Source of the DNA: SZUA-309 sp965232595
Lineage (GTDB): Bacteria > Pseudomonadota > Gammaproteobacteria > Pseudomonadales > Azotimanducaceae
NCBI GenBank assembly: GCA_965232595.1
Contig: OZ246983.1
Span: forward strand, 3,100,001 to 3,164,000
Direction: 5' to 3'
Length of the DNA stretch: 64,000 bases
Shown here: in pieces, positions 24,327 to 33,337 of the stretch
Layout of the letters: each line of letters opens with the position of its first letter
How positions within the stretch are numbered: the first letter of the stretch is position 1
Notes under the pieces: generated by a model
Seen by the model: only the letters and a program-made list of their open reading frames with translations
What the model was told of the DNA's origin: nothing
The model's database searches: none
Translations under genes and position numbers: made by a program

Positions 24327-26729
24327 TCAGCGCGCCGCCGCCGACCGCTCGGTGCTGCTGCGGAGCTCGAGCACCTGCTCTTTGAAACCCTGCCGCGCCA
24401 TGTCCGGAACCTCGGCGGCGGAGACCGGGCGGCTGAAGTAGTAGCCCTGAACCAGATCGCAGTCCATCCCCTGCAGCACCTGCAGTTGGGCCATCTCCTC
24501 CACGCCCTCAGCGACGATGCGGAAGTTCAGGGCGTGGCCGAGGCTCATGATGGTGCCGAGCAGGATCTCATCCTGGGTGCTGCCGGCGGTATCGACGAAG
24601 GTCCGATCGATCTTCAGGCAGTCGACGGGCAGGTGCTTGAGCGATCCCAGCGACGAGTAGCCGGTGCCGAAGTCGTCGATGGCGACCGGCACGCCCATCT
24701 TGCGGAGCTCCTCCAGCACTTCCCTGGCCTTCGGCGAGGACTGGATGTCGGTCTCCGTCACTTCGAGCTCCAGCTGCCAGGGTGCGAGCCCGGCCTCGTC
24801 CAGCGCCTGACGGACGGTGGCGACCAGGTTCGGATCGTCGAAATGGCGCGGCGCGATGTTGACGGACACCCGCACCCGGGTCATGCCAGCGGTCTGCCAG
24901 CGAACGATCTGCTCGGTGGCCTCTTTGATGACCCAGTTGCCGAGCTCCTTGATCAGGCCCAGGCGCTCGATCTCCGGGATGAACGCGCCGGGCGGAACCA
25001 TGCCCCGGCCGGGATGCTGCCAGCGGACCAGCGCTTCCCAGGCGTGGATCTCGCCGGTCTGGATGGAGACCTGGGGCTGGTAGTGGAGCAGGAACTGCTC
25101 TTCCTTCAGGGCGTTGCGGAGCTCCTGAGCGAGGGTGAAGCGGTCGGCCGCCTTCTGCGTCATTTCCCGGTTGAAGAACTCGAAGCGATGATGGCCTGCG
25201 TTTTTAGCCGCATACATGGCGTTGTCACCCGCCTGCATGAGCATGCGCGAGTCCTCGCCGTCGGCCGGGTAGCGGGAGATGCCGATGCTGGCCTGAGGTT
25301 TGAAGTTGCGTTCGTGGACGACCACGTTCTGCTCGATGTTGTTGATGACGCGTTCGGCCAGCTGGGCGATATCACCCTCGTCCTGCAGGCCCTCCAGGAG
25401 CATGCAGAACTCATCTCCACCGAGCCGGGCAACGAAGTCGTTGGCTCTCGCTGCGTCCGTCAGCCGATGGCCGATCTCGACCAGCAGCTGATCACCGGCG
25501 TCGTGACCGAGGGAGTCGTTGACGTCCTTGAAGGCGTCGAGATCGATGAAGAACAGGGCAAAGCCATCGCCGCTGCGCTTGGCGCCGGCGATCATCTCGG
25601 TCAGGCGCTGGTTCAGGTAGCTGCGGCTGGCGAGGCCGGTGAGCATGTCGAAGTAGGCCATCTCCCGGATCGAGGCGACGTGCTCCTGGATGGCGTCCTG
25701 CAGCACCTTGAAGTCCTGAGCGATGCGGCCGACCTCGTCGTTGGTGGTGAGGGCCCGACTGAGCAGCACCGGGTGCTTGAAGTCACTGCTGACGAACTTG
25801 CGGATCTTGCTGGAGAGGATCCGCAGCCGTCGGGTCAGAGAGCTGGAGAGGAAAATGCTGATGGTGACGCCGAGAATGAAGACCAGCGCGATGGCGTAGT
25901 AGAGCTTGTCGGTGAGCGCGGCGCGGGTGCTCTCCAGCGTCAGGTTGTAGCTGTCCTGGAGATCGTTGTACTGGGCCTCGAGCAGGCGCTCCGTTTCCGT
26001 CAGGTCCGCGAACAGGCCCGTTCGGCCGCGAATGCCGATCCGCTGATCGACGATCACCAGCTGGTCGAAGGCGTTCCGATATCGCTCCAGCGCGTTCAGC
26101 AGGCGCGTACGCTGGGCGGCTGAGAGACTGCCGTCGCTGACGATGCCGTCCTTGAGCGCGGTGATCGCAGCGGCGACGCCGTTTACGTACTCGTCCTGGT
26201 TGCGAATGATGTAGCTCTTCTCCTGGCGGCGCAGGGACAGCATGGTGACTCTGAGATCCGGGCTGATCTCCGCCGCGTCGAACGCGTGGATGGCGCTGCG
26301 CATCTCGCCGACCACGCCGTAGTCGCGGAAGCCGCGCAGGCGAAACAGATCGACCAGGATGATGAACTGCGCGTCGTAACGTTCCAGAGTCTCGAGCAGT
26401 TCCTGGAGGTCCTTGTGCAGGTCTTCGTTGTGGTTGTCATGCACCTGAGAGAGGGTGGCGCGAGCGTTTTCGAGCGCCTGATCCCGGGCATCGAGATAGC
26501 TGGACTCGCCGGTCTCGAAGAAGTGAGCGTTGCGCTGGGCAAAGTTGAAGAACTCGCGGGTTGCCTGATAGCTCTGCTGCAGAAACAGTCGTCCCGAGTC
26601 GAACTCGTGAATCGCATCGTCCAACTGCCGGTGCTCGCTCTGATAGCCGAACACGATCACACCCAGCCCCGCAGGCAGGGTCATGCAGAGCAGAAAGCTC
26701 ACCAGCAGTTTGGAGCGAAGTTTGTTCAC
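24327..26729 (-). CDS. Membrane GGDEF-EAL cyclic-di-GMP protein
   Basis: An 800-residue protein: membrane helix at about 8-26, a periplasmic helical sensor to about 275, a second helix, a HAMP-like linker, GGDEF domain (about 355-520) and EAL domain (about 535-785). The GGDEF motif is intact and preceded by RAND, the RxxD inhibitory site at the usual 5-residue distance. The EAL side keeps EALVRW, NIAPRHF, TETD, DDFGTGYSS and KIDRTFV. Both synthesis and hydrolysis of c-di-GMP are therefore possible. The sensor resembles no named domain I can identify. Divergent from fabB. Confidence 0.93.
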   Translation of the reverse strand: MNKLRSKLLVSFLLCMTLPAGLGVIVFGYQSEHRQLDDAIHEFDSGRLFLQQSYQATREFFNFAQRNAHFFETGESSYLDARDQALENARATLSQVHDNHNEDLHKDLQELLETLERYDAQFIILVDLFRLRGFRDYGVVGEMRSAIHAFDAAEISPDLRVTMLSLRRQEKSYIIRNQDEYVNGVAAAITALKDGIVSDGSLSAAQRTRLLNALERYRNAFDQLVIVDQRIGIRGRTGLFADLTETERLLEAQYNDLQDSYNLTLESTRAALTDKLYYAIALVFILGVTISIFLSSSLTRRLRILSSKIRKFVSSDFKHPVLLSRALTTNDEVGRIAQDFKVLQDAIQEHVASIREMAYFDMLTGLASRSYLNQRLTEMIAGAKRSGDGFALFFIDLDAFKDVNDSLGHDAGDQLLVEIGHRLTDAARANDFVARLGGDEFCMLLEGLQDEGDIAQLAERVINNIEQNVVVHERNFKPQASIGISRYPADGEDSRMLMQAGDNAMYAAKNAGHHRFEFFNREMTQKAADRFTLAQELRNALKEEQFLLHYQPQVSIQTGEIHAWEALVRWQHPGRGMVPPGAFIPEIERLGLIKELGNWVIKEATEQIVRWQTAGMTRVRVSVNIAPRHFDDPNLVATVRQALDEAGLAPWQLELEVTETDIQSSPKAREVLEELRKMGVPVAIDDFGTGYSSLGSLKHLPVDCLKIDRTFVDTAGSTQDEILLGTIMSLGHALNFRIVAEGVEEMAQLQVLQGMDCDLVQGYYFSRPVSAAEVPDMARQGFKEQVLELRSSTERSAAAR

Positions 26730-26961
26730 TGCGATAGTCGCGCCGCTTCCAGGAATTCAGGCGATATTCCCTCGCAATCGGCGCTGGTGGCGGGATATTT
26801 GACGGTAGGGCGGCAAACTGAGAACTGCCGCACACTTTCCGGGGGTCGGTTTCAGAACCGGGGCAATCCGAATTGCAGGTCGTAGTTGGGGCGAAGGTGC
26901 AAGATACCTACAGGCGGGCGGTCTCCAGTATATTGGCCCTGAGTTCTTCAGGAGGGTGATG
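26730..26961. other. Divergent intergenic region between GGDEF-EAL gene and fabB
   Basis: A 232-bp region that must hold promoters for both genes. The visible signals are AGGAGG at 26950-26955, the ribosome site of fabB, a TATATT about 25 nt before it that could be a -10, and a weak 5-bp hairpin (CGGTT/AACCG). No operator or small ORF is convincing. Confidence 0.4.
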
Positions 26962-28176
26962 ATGCGCAGAGTGGTGGTGACGGGGATTGGCGTGGTTTCG
27001 AGCATCGGCAACGACAAGGCCGAAGTGCTCGATGCCCTTAAATCCGGCCGATCGGGCATCGTGCCCGAGCCGGAATACGCCGAGTACGGCATGCGCTCCA
27101 CCATTGCCGGGCTCATCGACATCGACTGGGAAGATCGCATCGATCGCAAGGTGCGTCGTTTCATGGGGGCGGGTGCCGGCTACAACTTCGTTGCCATGGA
27201 AGAGGCCATCGCCGAAGCGGGTCTCACCGAGGCAGACGTGTCGAACCCGCGAACCGGTCTGGTCATGGGCTCCGGAGGGCCATCGCTGGCCAGCCAGGTG
27301 CTGGCGACGGACACGCTGCGCGAGCGCGGCATGCGTCGGGTAGGCCCGTACGTGGTGACCAAGGTGATGTCGAGCACCAACTCCGCCTGCCTGGCGACAC
27401 CGTTCGGCATCAAAGGCGTGAACTACTCCCTGAGCTCAGCCTGTGCGACCAGCGCCCACTGCATCGGCCACGGCGCGGAGCTCATCGGCATGGGCAAGCA
27501 GGACATCGTCTTCGCGGGCGGCGGCGAAGAGGTGCACTGGTGCATGAGCTTCGCCTTCGACGCGATGGGTGCGCTGTCGACGGGCTACAACGACACTCCG
27601 GAGCGGGCCTCACGTGCCTTCGACGCCGATCGGGACGGCTTCGTCATCTCGGGCGGTGCCGGGGTGGTGGTGCTGGAGGAGCGGGAACGGGCAATTGCCC
27701 GCGGCGCGCCGATCTACGCCGAGCTCACCGGCTACGGCGCCACCTCGGACGGCGCGGACATGGTTGCACCCTCCGGAGAGGGTGCCGTGCGCTGCATGCA
27801 GATGGCGCTGGACGGCATCGAAGGGCCGGTGGACTACATCAACGCGCATGGCACCAGCACCCCTGCGGGCGACATGACGGAGCTGAAGGCGATCCGCCAG
27901 GTATTTGGCGATGCGGTCCCCGCGATCTCGTCTACCAAATCCCTGACCGGTCATGCGCTGGGGGCTGCGGGCGTGAACGAGGCGATTTACTCGCTGCTGA
28001 TGATGAAGCACAACTTCCTGGCCGCCTCTGCCAACGTCGACAACCTGGATCCGGAAGCCGAGGGTTTCCCCATCGTCCTCGAGCGCCAGGACGACGTCTC
28101 CCTCAATCGGGTGATGAGCAACAGCTTCGGCTTCGGTGGCACCAACGCTACGCTGCTGTTCGATCGGGTGTCCTAG
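26962..28176 (+). CDS. fabB: Beta-ketoacyl-ACP synthase I (FabB)
   Basis: A 404-residue condensing enzyme beginning RRVVVTGIGVVSSIGN, almost collinear with E. coli FabB. The catalytic residues are Cys161 (SSACATS), His296 (NAHGTSTP) and His331 (TGHALGAAG). It elongates acyl-ACP with malonyl-ACP and, as FabB, is needed for unsaturated fatty acids. I used the third possible start (ATG at 26962), which lies 6 nt after AGGAGG; GTG 26956 and ATG 26959 would add one or two residues. fabA is not adjacent, unlike in Pseudomonas, so its location is open. Confidence 0.95.
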   Translation: MRRVVVTGIGVVSSIGNDKAEVLDALKSGRSGIVPEPEYAEYGMRSTIAGLIDIDWEDRIDRKVRRFMGAGAGYNFVAMEEAIAEAGLTEADVSNPRTGLVMGSGGPSLASQVLATDTLRERGMRRVGPYVVTKVMSSTNSACLATPFGIKGVNYSLSSACATSAHCIGHGAELIGMGKQDIVFAGGGEEVHWCMSFAFDAMGALSTGYNDTPERASRAFDADRDGFVISGGAGVVVLEERERAIARGAPIYAELTGYGATSDGADMVAPSGEGAVRCMQMALDGIEGPVDYINAHGTSTPAGDMTELKAIRQVFGDAVPAISSTKSLTGHALGAAGVNEAIYSLLMMKHNFLAASANVDNLDPEAEGFPIVLERQDDVSLNRVMSNSFGFGGTNATLLFDRVS

Positions 28177-28181
28177 CCCGA

Positions 28182-28628
28182 TCAGATCGGCCGTCGGTAG
28201 AGGGCGACCTCGCCCTCTTCGGTGCCGCGAATCTCGAAGCCGCTGCTCAGGTACAGGCCGAGCGCCACTTCATTCTCCGGCAGGGTCGAGATGCGCAGCG
28301 CGTCCGGTCGCGGCGAGAAGGCGCTGATCCAGCTCAGGGTCTCGTTGAGAACGGCCCGACCCACACCGCGGCCCTGATGCGCTGCGTCCACCATCAGGCG
28401 AACGATGTTGACGATGCGCTGGCCGTCCCGATCGAACGGGTAGACCATCACGTAGCCGACCGGGACATCATCCTCGCAGGCGCCCCGGAACAGAGCGCCC
28501 TCCCAGACGTAGGCATCAGCCAGTGAGGCATCGACGCCGGCCACCAGGTGACTCTGATCGGGCCGGACCTCGAGCGCGCGGATCGCTTTGTGGTTGTCCG
28601 GCGTGATCCGGACCAGCTCAATCACCAC
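28182..28628 (-). CDS. GNAT family N-acetyltransferase
   Basis: A 148-residue acetyltransferase. The acetyl-CoA binding motif A is seen as VRLMVDAAHQGRGVGRAVL (Q-x-x-G-x-G/A type), and the C-terminal NEVALGLYLSSGFEIRG is motif B. The target is unknown. The start is one of two GTG codons; it overlaps the membrane protein gene upstream by 11 bp, so both are co-expressed. Convergent with fabB, 5 bp away. Confidence 0.88.
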   Translation of the reverse strand: MVIELVRITPDNHKAIRALEVRPDQSHLVAGVDASLADAYVWEGALFRGACEDDVPVGYVMVYPFDRDGQRIVNIVRLMVDAAHQGRGVGRAVLNETLSWISAFSPRPDALRISTLPENEVALGLYLSSGFEIRGTEEGEVALYRRPI

Positions 28629-28992
28629 TGAACAGCTGGTTGCCGCGGGCGTAGCGATAGCTGAGGAAGGCGAAGAGCAGGAAGGTGCCGATGGTCACGG
28701 GCAGAAACGCCGCGCCCAGCACCTCCGGGTAGCGCTTCGAGAAGAAGATGGCCATGAACATGTGGGCGCTGAACAGGAAGCCGCACCAGAACAGGATCTC
28801 CTTGGCCCAGCGTGCGCCCTGCAGCCCGTAGCGGGCGATGCTGCCGAGCAGCACGGTGATCGTGAGGATCCCTGTGGGGATGATGTAGTGCTGGCCGATG
28901 ACGAACGTCTGCAGCGTTGCCAGGACGCCGACGATGGCGGCCAGGGCAAAAATGAGGTCGAAGCTGTTGTCCAGCGTCAGCAGTTTGGTCAT
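28618..28992 (-). CDS. Small four-helix membrane protein of unknown function
   Basis: Not recognised. The 124-residue protein has four hydrophobic segments (FDLIFALAAIVGVLATLQTFV, IIPTGILTITVLLGSIARYG, EILFWCGFLFSAHMFMAIFF, LPVTIGTFLLFAFLSYRYA). There is no signal peptide or catalytic motif. It overlaps the GNAT gene and diverges from the TIGR03084-like gene. Confidence 0.7.
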   Translation of the reverse strand: MTKLLTLDNSFDLIFALAAIVGVLATLQTFVIGQHYIIPTGILTITVLLGSIARYGLQGARWAKEILFWCGFLFSAHMFMAIFFSKRYPEVLGAAFLPVTIGTFLLFAFLSYRYARGNQLFSGD

Positions 28993-29052
28993 GTCGGTGG
29001 CTCCCCCTGTTTTGCCAGGAGTCTATAGCCTGTTTGCATCCGCCGCGATGGC

Positions 29053-29058
29053 TATACT
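29053..29058 (+). promoter_or_regulatory. Probable -10 box for the TIGR03084-like gene
   Basis: TATACT lies 30 nt before the ATG at 29089, within GC-rich DNA. A TTTGC stretch about 15 nt upstream is a weak -35. It would give a leader of about 24 nt. Confidence 0.45.
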
Positions 29059-29088
29059 GGGCGTCGATTCAGTCAGGGGGACGGAGCG

Positions 29089-29889
29089 ATGCAACAGGCA
29101 GACGATTTTCTCGCGGAGAGTGAGGCGCTTTACGAGCTGCTCTACGATCTCGACGAGCCGGAGTTCGACCGGGCAACGGAGTTCAAAGGCTGGACGCTGA
29201 ACAACGTGATCCGGCATCTGCACGTCTGGAACCTGGCGGCGGATCTGTCGCTCACCGATGAGTCCGGGTTCGATCGCTTTTACCAGCAGGTCAGCGAAAA
29301 CAACTCGGGTGGCTTGCCGGGATTCGAAGAGACCTACCTGGACGGCCTGGCCGGGCAGGCGCTGCTCGGGACCTGGCGGGACGCCTACCAGACAGTTGCC
29401 GATCACTTCCGGTCGGCCGATCCGAGCCAGCGGGTGAAGTGGGCCGGCCCCAGCATGAGTGCCCGCTCCTCGATCACCGCCCGGCTGATGGAGACCTGGG
29501 CGCACGGGCAGGAAGTCTACGACGAGCTCGGGGTCAGGCGGGTGAACGCGGATCGGATCCGTAACATCGTCGTGCTCGGCAACAATACCTATGGCTGGAC
29601 TTACGCCGTGCGCGGCGAGGAGCCACCGAGCCCGATGCCACACCTGGTGCTCACCGCACCCTCCGGAGAAATCTGGACCTACAACGAACCGAGCGAGGCC
29701 GAACGCATCGAGGGCCTGGCGGAAGAGTTCTGTCAGGTCGTGACTCAGGTCCGCAACATCGCCGACACGGAGCTGAAAGTCATCGGCGATATTGCCACCG
29801 ACTGGATGAGCAAAGCCCAGTGCTTCGCCGGACCGCCGGAGACGCCGCCGGCTCCCGGCGTGCGCCGGATCAGGGCCTCGAACGCTTAG
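29089..29889 (+). CDS. TIGR03084-like DinB/mycothiol-type metal-binding protein
   Basis: A 266-residue protein of the four-helix DinB-like fold. Features are FKGWTLNNVIRHLHVWNLAADLSL at the N-terminus (the conserved metal His region), TARLMETWAHGQEVYDELG in the middle (second His) and a C-terminal SCP-like part. This matches the TIGR03084 family, mostly known from mycobacteria and of unknown activity. The first His-rich helix and WAHGQ suggest bound Zn or Ni. Gram-negative bacteria lack mycothiol, so another thiol or no thiol is involved. Its stop overlaps the GTG start of the MATE gene. Confidence 0.85.
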   Translation: MQQADDFLAESEALYELLYDLDEPEFDRATEFKGWTLNNVIRHLHVWNLAADLSLTDESGFDRFYQQVSENNSGGLPGFEETYLDGLAGQALLGTWRDAYQTVADHFRSADPSQRVKWAGPSMSARSSITARLMETWAHGQEVYDELGVRRVNADRIRNIVVLGNNTYGWTYAVRGEEPPSPMPHLVLTAPSGEIWTYNEPSEAERIEGLAEEFCQVVTQVRNIADTELKVIGDIATDWMSKAQCFAGPPETPPAPGVRRIRASNA

Positions 29890-31262
29890 TGCCGGAGCCT
29901 GCAGCGGCCGAGCTGCCGGGGAAACTCAGCCACGGGCGGATCTGGTCGCTCACCTGGCCGGTGATATTTGCCAACATCACCACCCCGCTGGTGGGCGTGG
30001 CCGATGTCTGGGTCATGGGGCGCTTGCCCGACCCTGCCTACATCGGCGCGGTAGCCGTGGGCGCCGCTATTTTCACGGCGCTTTACTGGCTCTTCATCTT
30101 TCTGCGCATGGGGACCACCGGGCTGGTCTCTCAGGCTTATGGCGAGCATGGGCAGAACCGATCGGCGGCAGCCGACGTGATCGTGGCCATCATGGCTCGA
30201 GCGGGCCTGATTGCCGTTGTCCTTGGCGGGCTGCTCCTCGCCCTGCAGTGGCCGCTGGCGCTCGGCATGTTCAGCCTGTTTCAGGCCAGCGCCGAGGTGG
30301 AGTCGCTGGCGGCAGCCTACTTCTCGCTGCGGATCTACGGCGTGCCCGGTTTCCTCATTCACCTGGTGAACCTCGGCGTGCTGTTCGGGCTGCAGGAGAT
30401 GCGCGCCACCATGTATCTGAACCTGGCGCTGTCCGTATCGAACCTGGTGCTGGACGTGTTTTTCGTTCTTGGTCTGGGTCTCGGGGTGGAAGGGGTGGCG
30501 CTCGGCACCCTGGTGGCCGAGTGGGGTGCCGCGCTGTTAGGGCTCTATCTCGTCTACCGGGCTCTGACTCGCCTCGGCTGGCGGCGGACGCGACCGGCGA
30601 ACGTCGCTGACAGGCAGGCGTTGCGCAGGTTCTTCGACGTCAGCGGCAATCTCATCGTCCGTACCTTCTTCGTCAACCTGCCGTTTTTCGTCAACTCGCT
30701 GGTGGCGGCGGGCATGGGGGACGTGCTGCTGGCCGTGAACGCGGTGCTGATGCAGCTCTTCTTCATCGCCATCTACGGCATCGATGGGTTCGCCCACACG
30801 GCGGAAACCCTGACGGGTTACGCCTATGGTGCGGGCCGGGTTGCCGAGCTGCGACGGGCGACCGTCCTGTCCATGTTCTGGGGTTTCGTCGTGGCGGGCG
30901 TGATGGCGGCGATCTACGCGGTCTTTGGCCAGCTGTTCGTGGACGCCCTGAGCACCGCCGCCTCGGTGCGGGAAGCTTCCGGCGATTACCTGATCTGGGT
31001 GGTGCTGATTCCCTTCGCCTGCGTGGGCGCGTTTCTGTTCGACGGGGTGTTCATCGGCACCACCCGCATCCGCGAGATGCGCAACGCCATGGCGCTGTCC
31101 GCGGCGGTCTGGGGCATCGTGCTCTACGTCTGCCTGCCCATCTGGCAGTACCACGCCATTTGGATCGCCATGATCGCTTTCATGGCCACCCGCTCCCTGC
31201 TGCTCTGGGGCTATTACGGCCGGGTGGAAGCGGGTGCTGCGCTCAACGCGCGAAGCGCCTGA
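29889..31262 (+). CDS. MATE family exporter (DinF-like)
   Basis: A 457-residue protein with about 12 membrane helices. The N-terminal WSLTWPVIFANITTPLVGVADVWVMGRL and LRMGTTGLVSQAYGEHGQ are typical of DinF-type MATE exporters driven by Na+ or H+. GTG at 29889 overlaps the previous stop by one base, so the two genes are coupled. It may expel a product of the neighbouring enzyme or toxic organics. Confidence 0.9.
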   Translation: MPEPAAAELPGKLSHGRIWSLTWPVIFANITTPLVGVADVWVMGRLPDPAYIGAVAVGAAIFTALYWLFIFLRMGTTGLVSQAYGEHGQNRSAAADVIVAIMARAGLIAVVLGGLLLALQWPLALGMFSLFQASAEVESLAAAYFSLRIYGVPGFLIHLVNLGVLFGLQEMRATMYLNLALSVSNLVLDVFFVLGLGLGVEGVALGTLVAEWGAALLGLYLVYRALTRLGWRRTRPANVADRQALRRFFDVSGNLIVRTFFVNLPFFVNSLVAAGMGDVLLAVNAVLMQLFFIAIYGIDGFAHTAETLTGYAYGAGRVAELRRATVLSMFWGFVVAGVMAAIYAVFGQLFVDALSTAASVREASGDYLIWVVLIPFACVGAFLFDGVFIGTTRIREMRNAMALSAAVWGIVLYVCLPIWQYHAIWIAMIAFMATRSLLLWGYYGRVEAGAALNARSA

Positions 31263-31268
31263 GCAGGT

Positions 31269-31859
31269 TCAGCCCTGCACCTCGCGCAGGTGCACGGCTT
31301 CGTTCAGGGTAATGACCGAGCGCTCGCCGCTCGATGCGCACTGGAAGCGGTTGATGCTGGTGTAGTCCGGATTGAAGAACATGCGCGGCGTGAAGCCGAT
31401 CACGTGTGCGGTCCAGACGTTAATCACGCCGCCGTGGCAGGTGACCGCGACGCGGCGACCTTTGTTGGCGCCGACAATCTGCTCCAGGGTCTCGATCACG
31501 GTGTTCGCAAACTCACCCATGTCCACGTCCAGATCGCCCTGCATCAGGCGCTGCCAGCGCTCGTAGTCGATCTGCTTCAGCTTCTCGACCGGCACGTAGG
31601 CGTCCGAGTGCTGGTCGAACTCCGCGACGCCGTCGCGGAGTTCGATGGAGAGACCCTGGGCTCTGGAAAGCGGCTCCGCGGTCTGATGGGCGCGCGCCAT
31701 GGGGCTCGAGTAAAGCGTGTCGATCGCCTCGTGTTGCAGCCAGGTAGCCATCTGCGCCGCCTGGGCGTGGCCGATGTCGGAGAGCGGCGGATCGGCCGGG
31801 CTGCCGTCCTCTGTTTCCACGTGTTGAGGCAAGCCGTGGCGGATGAGAATGAGTTCCAT
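31269..31859 (-). CDS. Histidine phosphatase family protein
   Basis: A 196-residue phosphatase of the phosphoglycerate-mutase-like branch. LIRHG near residue 6 carries the phospho-accepting His, SSPMARAHQTAEPL the conserved Arg region, and TCHGGVINV the second His. The substrate is unknown; broad-specificity phosphatases share this form. It is the last gene of the minus-strand run starting at 35209, separated from the preceding gene by 51 bp. Confidence 0.9.
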   Translation of the reverse strand: MELILIRHGLPQHVETEDGSPADPPLSDIGHAQAAQMATWLQHEAIDTLYSSPMARAHQTAEPLSRAQGLSIELRDGVAEFDQHSDAYVPVEKLKQIDYERWQRLMQGDLDVDMGEFANTVIETLEQIVGANKGRRVAVTCHGGVINVWTAHVIGFTPRMFFNPDYTSINRFQCASSGERSVITLNEAVHLREVQG

Positions 31860-31910
31860 GTTGCTCCGTGCGGTGTTCGCGAGCCGCGAAGTACCGCACA
31901 GCAGATCGGC

Positions 31911-32885
31911 TTAATCAACCGTGTAGACGTGATGAGCGGCAGCGAGATCCTGAGCCACGTTGCCCAGGTTTTTGTAGAGCGTGATCTGATCATCGTGCTC
32001 ACGGCCTGTGAGCGTGCCCTCGAACACGTTGCCGATCTCGCCCGCAATATCTGCCTCGCTGAGCGCGCCCTCGCTGAAAGCCAGCAGCAGATCGCCGGCT
32101 TCGGCGAGCGCAAACTCGGTGATCTCGGTGAACACCCGGGCCCGGGCCAGGGTCGCCCCATCAGCCTCCCGGTTAGTCGGCGAATGGGCCCCGACCAGAT
32201 TGATGTGGCATCCGGCCTTGAGCCAGCCTGCTTCGATGACGGGCACGGGGGAGGCGGTCACAGCACAGATCAGATCCGCATTCGCAACGGCGGCTTCGGC
32301 GCTCGCCGCTGAGCTTACCGGCAGCCCATCGTCGCTGTGGGCGGCGGCAAATGCCGCCGCCTTCTCCGGATCGGGTCCCCAGACGCTGACGCTGCGCAGA
32401 GGCCGAACGCAGCGCATGGCTTCCAGGTGCGAAGCGGCCTGCACGCCGTAACCGAGCAGCGCCAGGTGACCGGCGTCGGGCCGGGCAAGCGCTCTGGTGG
32501 CAGCGCCCGATGCGGCGGCGGTGCGAATGGCGGTCAGTATGGCCGCTTCGATCAGCGCCAGGGGCGAGCCGGTGCTGCCGTCGAACAGCAGGACCTGGCC
32601 CTGGATAACCGGCAGCCTCGGTTCCGCCTGGCTGTTTTCGGGATAGAGGCTCAGCAGCTTGGCGCCGAATACGGCGGGATCGGCCAGGGCGCCGGGCATC
32701 ACCAGCAGCGCGTTCGAACCGGCTGGCGCAAACGGCAGCGACACGCTGTGCCGCAGCGGCAGGCTGACCTCGCCACGGCTGATGGCGCGATGCAGATCGG
32801 TGAGCAGATCGATGCAGGCGGTCATCGGCAGCCGCTTGCGCACGGCATCCGCGTCGAATACCGGTATGGCGCCAGCCGTGCTCAC
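31911..32885 (-). CDS. Ornithine cyclodeaminase/mu-crystallin family protein
   Basis: A 324-residue NAD(P)-dependent enzyme. FGAKLLSLYPEN near residue 75 holds the conserved Lys, LALLGYGVQAASHLEAM is the dinucleotide site, and ADLICAVTASPVPVIEAGWL follows. Family members act as ornithine or alanine cyclodeaminases/dehydrogenases or ketimine reductases. The start overlaps the YaiI-like stop by 4 bp, so it is coupled to the upstream genes. Confidence 0.88.
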   Translation of the reverse strand: MSTAGAIPVFDADAVRKRLPMTACIDLLTDLHRAISRGEVSLPLRHSVSLPFAPAGSNALLVMPGALADPAVFGAKLLSLYPENSQAEPRLPVIQGQVLLFDGSTGSPLALIEAAILTAIRTAAASGAATRALARPDAGHLALLGYGVQAASHLEAMRCVRPLRSVSVWGPDPEKAAAFAAAHSDDGLPVSSAASAEAAVANADLICAVTASPVPVIEAGWLKAGCHINLVGAHSPTNREADGATLARARVFTEITEFALAEAGDLLLAFSEGALSEADIAGEIGNVFEGTLTGREHDDQITLYKNLGNVAQDLAAAHHVYTVD

Positions 32886-33337
32886 TGCTGAGCTCTCGTC
32901 AGGAAGCGATCCAGACCGTTGGCGAAGCTCTGCACGTCCTTTTTATCCAGCGCCGGTGGGCCGCCGGTCATGACGCCGCTGCTGCGCAGCTCATCGAGCA
33001 TGTCGCGGCGACTGAGGTGGTCCTTGATGTTTTCCCTGGTGTAGAGCATGCCTCTCGGTGAGAGCGCGCTGCCGCCTTTCCTGATGACCTCGTCCGCCAG
33101 CGGGATGTCCTGGGTGATCACGAGATCGCCTGCGGCGAGCCGCTCGACGATGGCGTTGTCCGCGACGTCGAATCCCGCCTCGACCTGGATGCTGCTGATG
33201 AACTTCGACGGCGGCGTGCGGAGAAACTGGTTGGCGATCAGGGTGACGGGCACCTGCCGCTTGTCGGCCGCCCGGAACAGCACTTCCTTGATGGCGTTGG
33301 GGCAGGCATCCGCGTCGACCCAGACGGTGAACGGCAT
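32882..33337 (-). CDS. YaiI/YqxD (DUF188) family protein
   Basis: A 151-residue protein starting PFTVWVDADACPN, with LVITQDIPLADE and a C-terminal FANGLDRFL. This PIN-like/NYN-like fold family is conserved, of unknown function and probably acts on RNA. The ATG at 33337 overlaps the dioxygenase stop as ATGA. Longer frames to 33421 exist but would overlap the dioxygenase gene. Confidence 0.9.
   Translation of the reverse strand: MPFTVWVDADACPNAIKEVLFRAADKRQVPVTLIANQFLRTPPSKFISSIQVEAGFDVADNAIVERLAAGDLVITQDIPLADEVIRKGGSALSPRGMLYTRENIKDHLSRRDMLDELRSSGVMTGGPPALDKKDVQSFANGLDRFLTRAQQ

Noticed and set aside
24486..26123. 545-codon open frame opposite the GGDEF-EAL gene
   Set aside because: Antisense to a gene with intact GGDEF and EAL motifs; no domain in the product.
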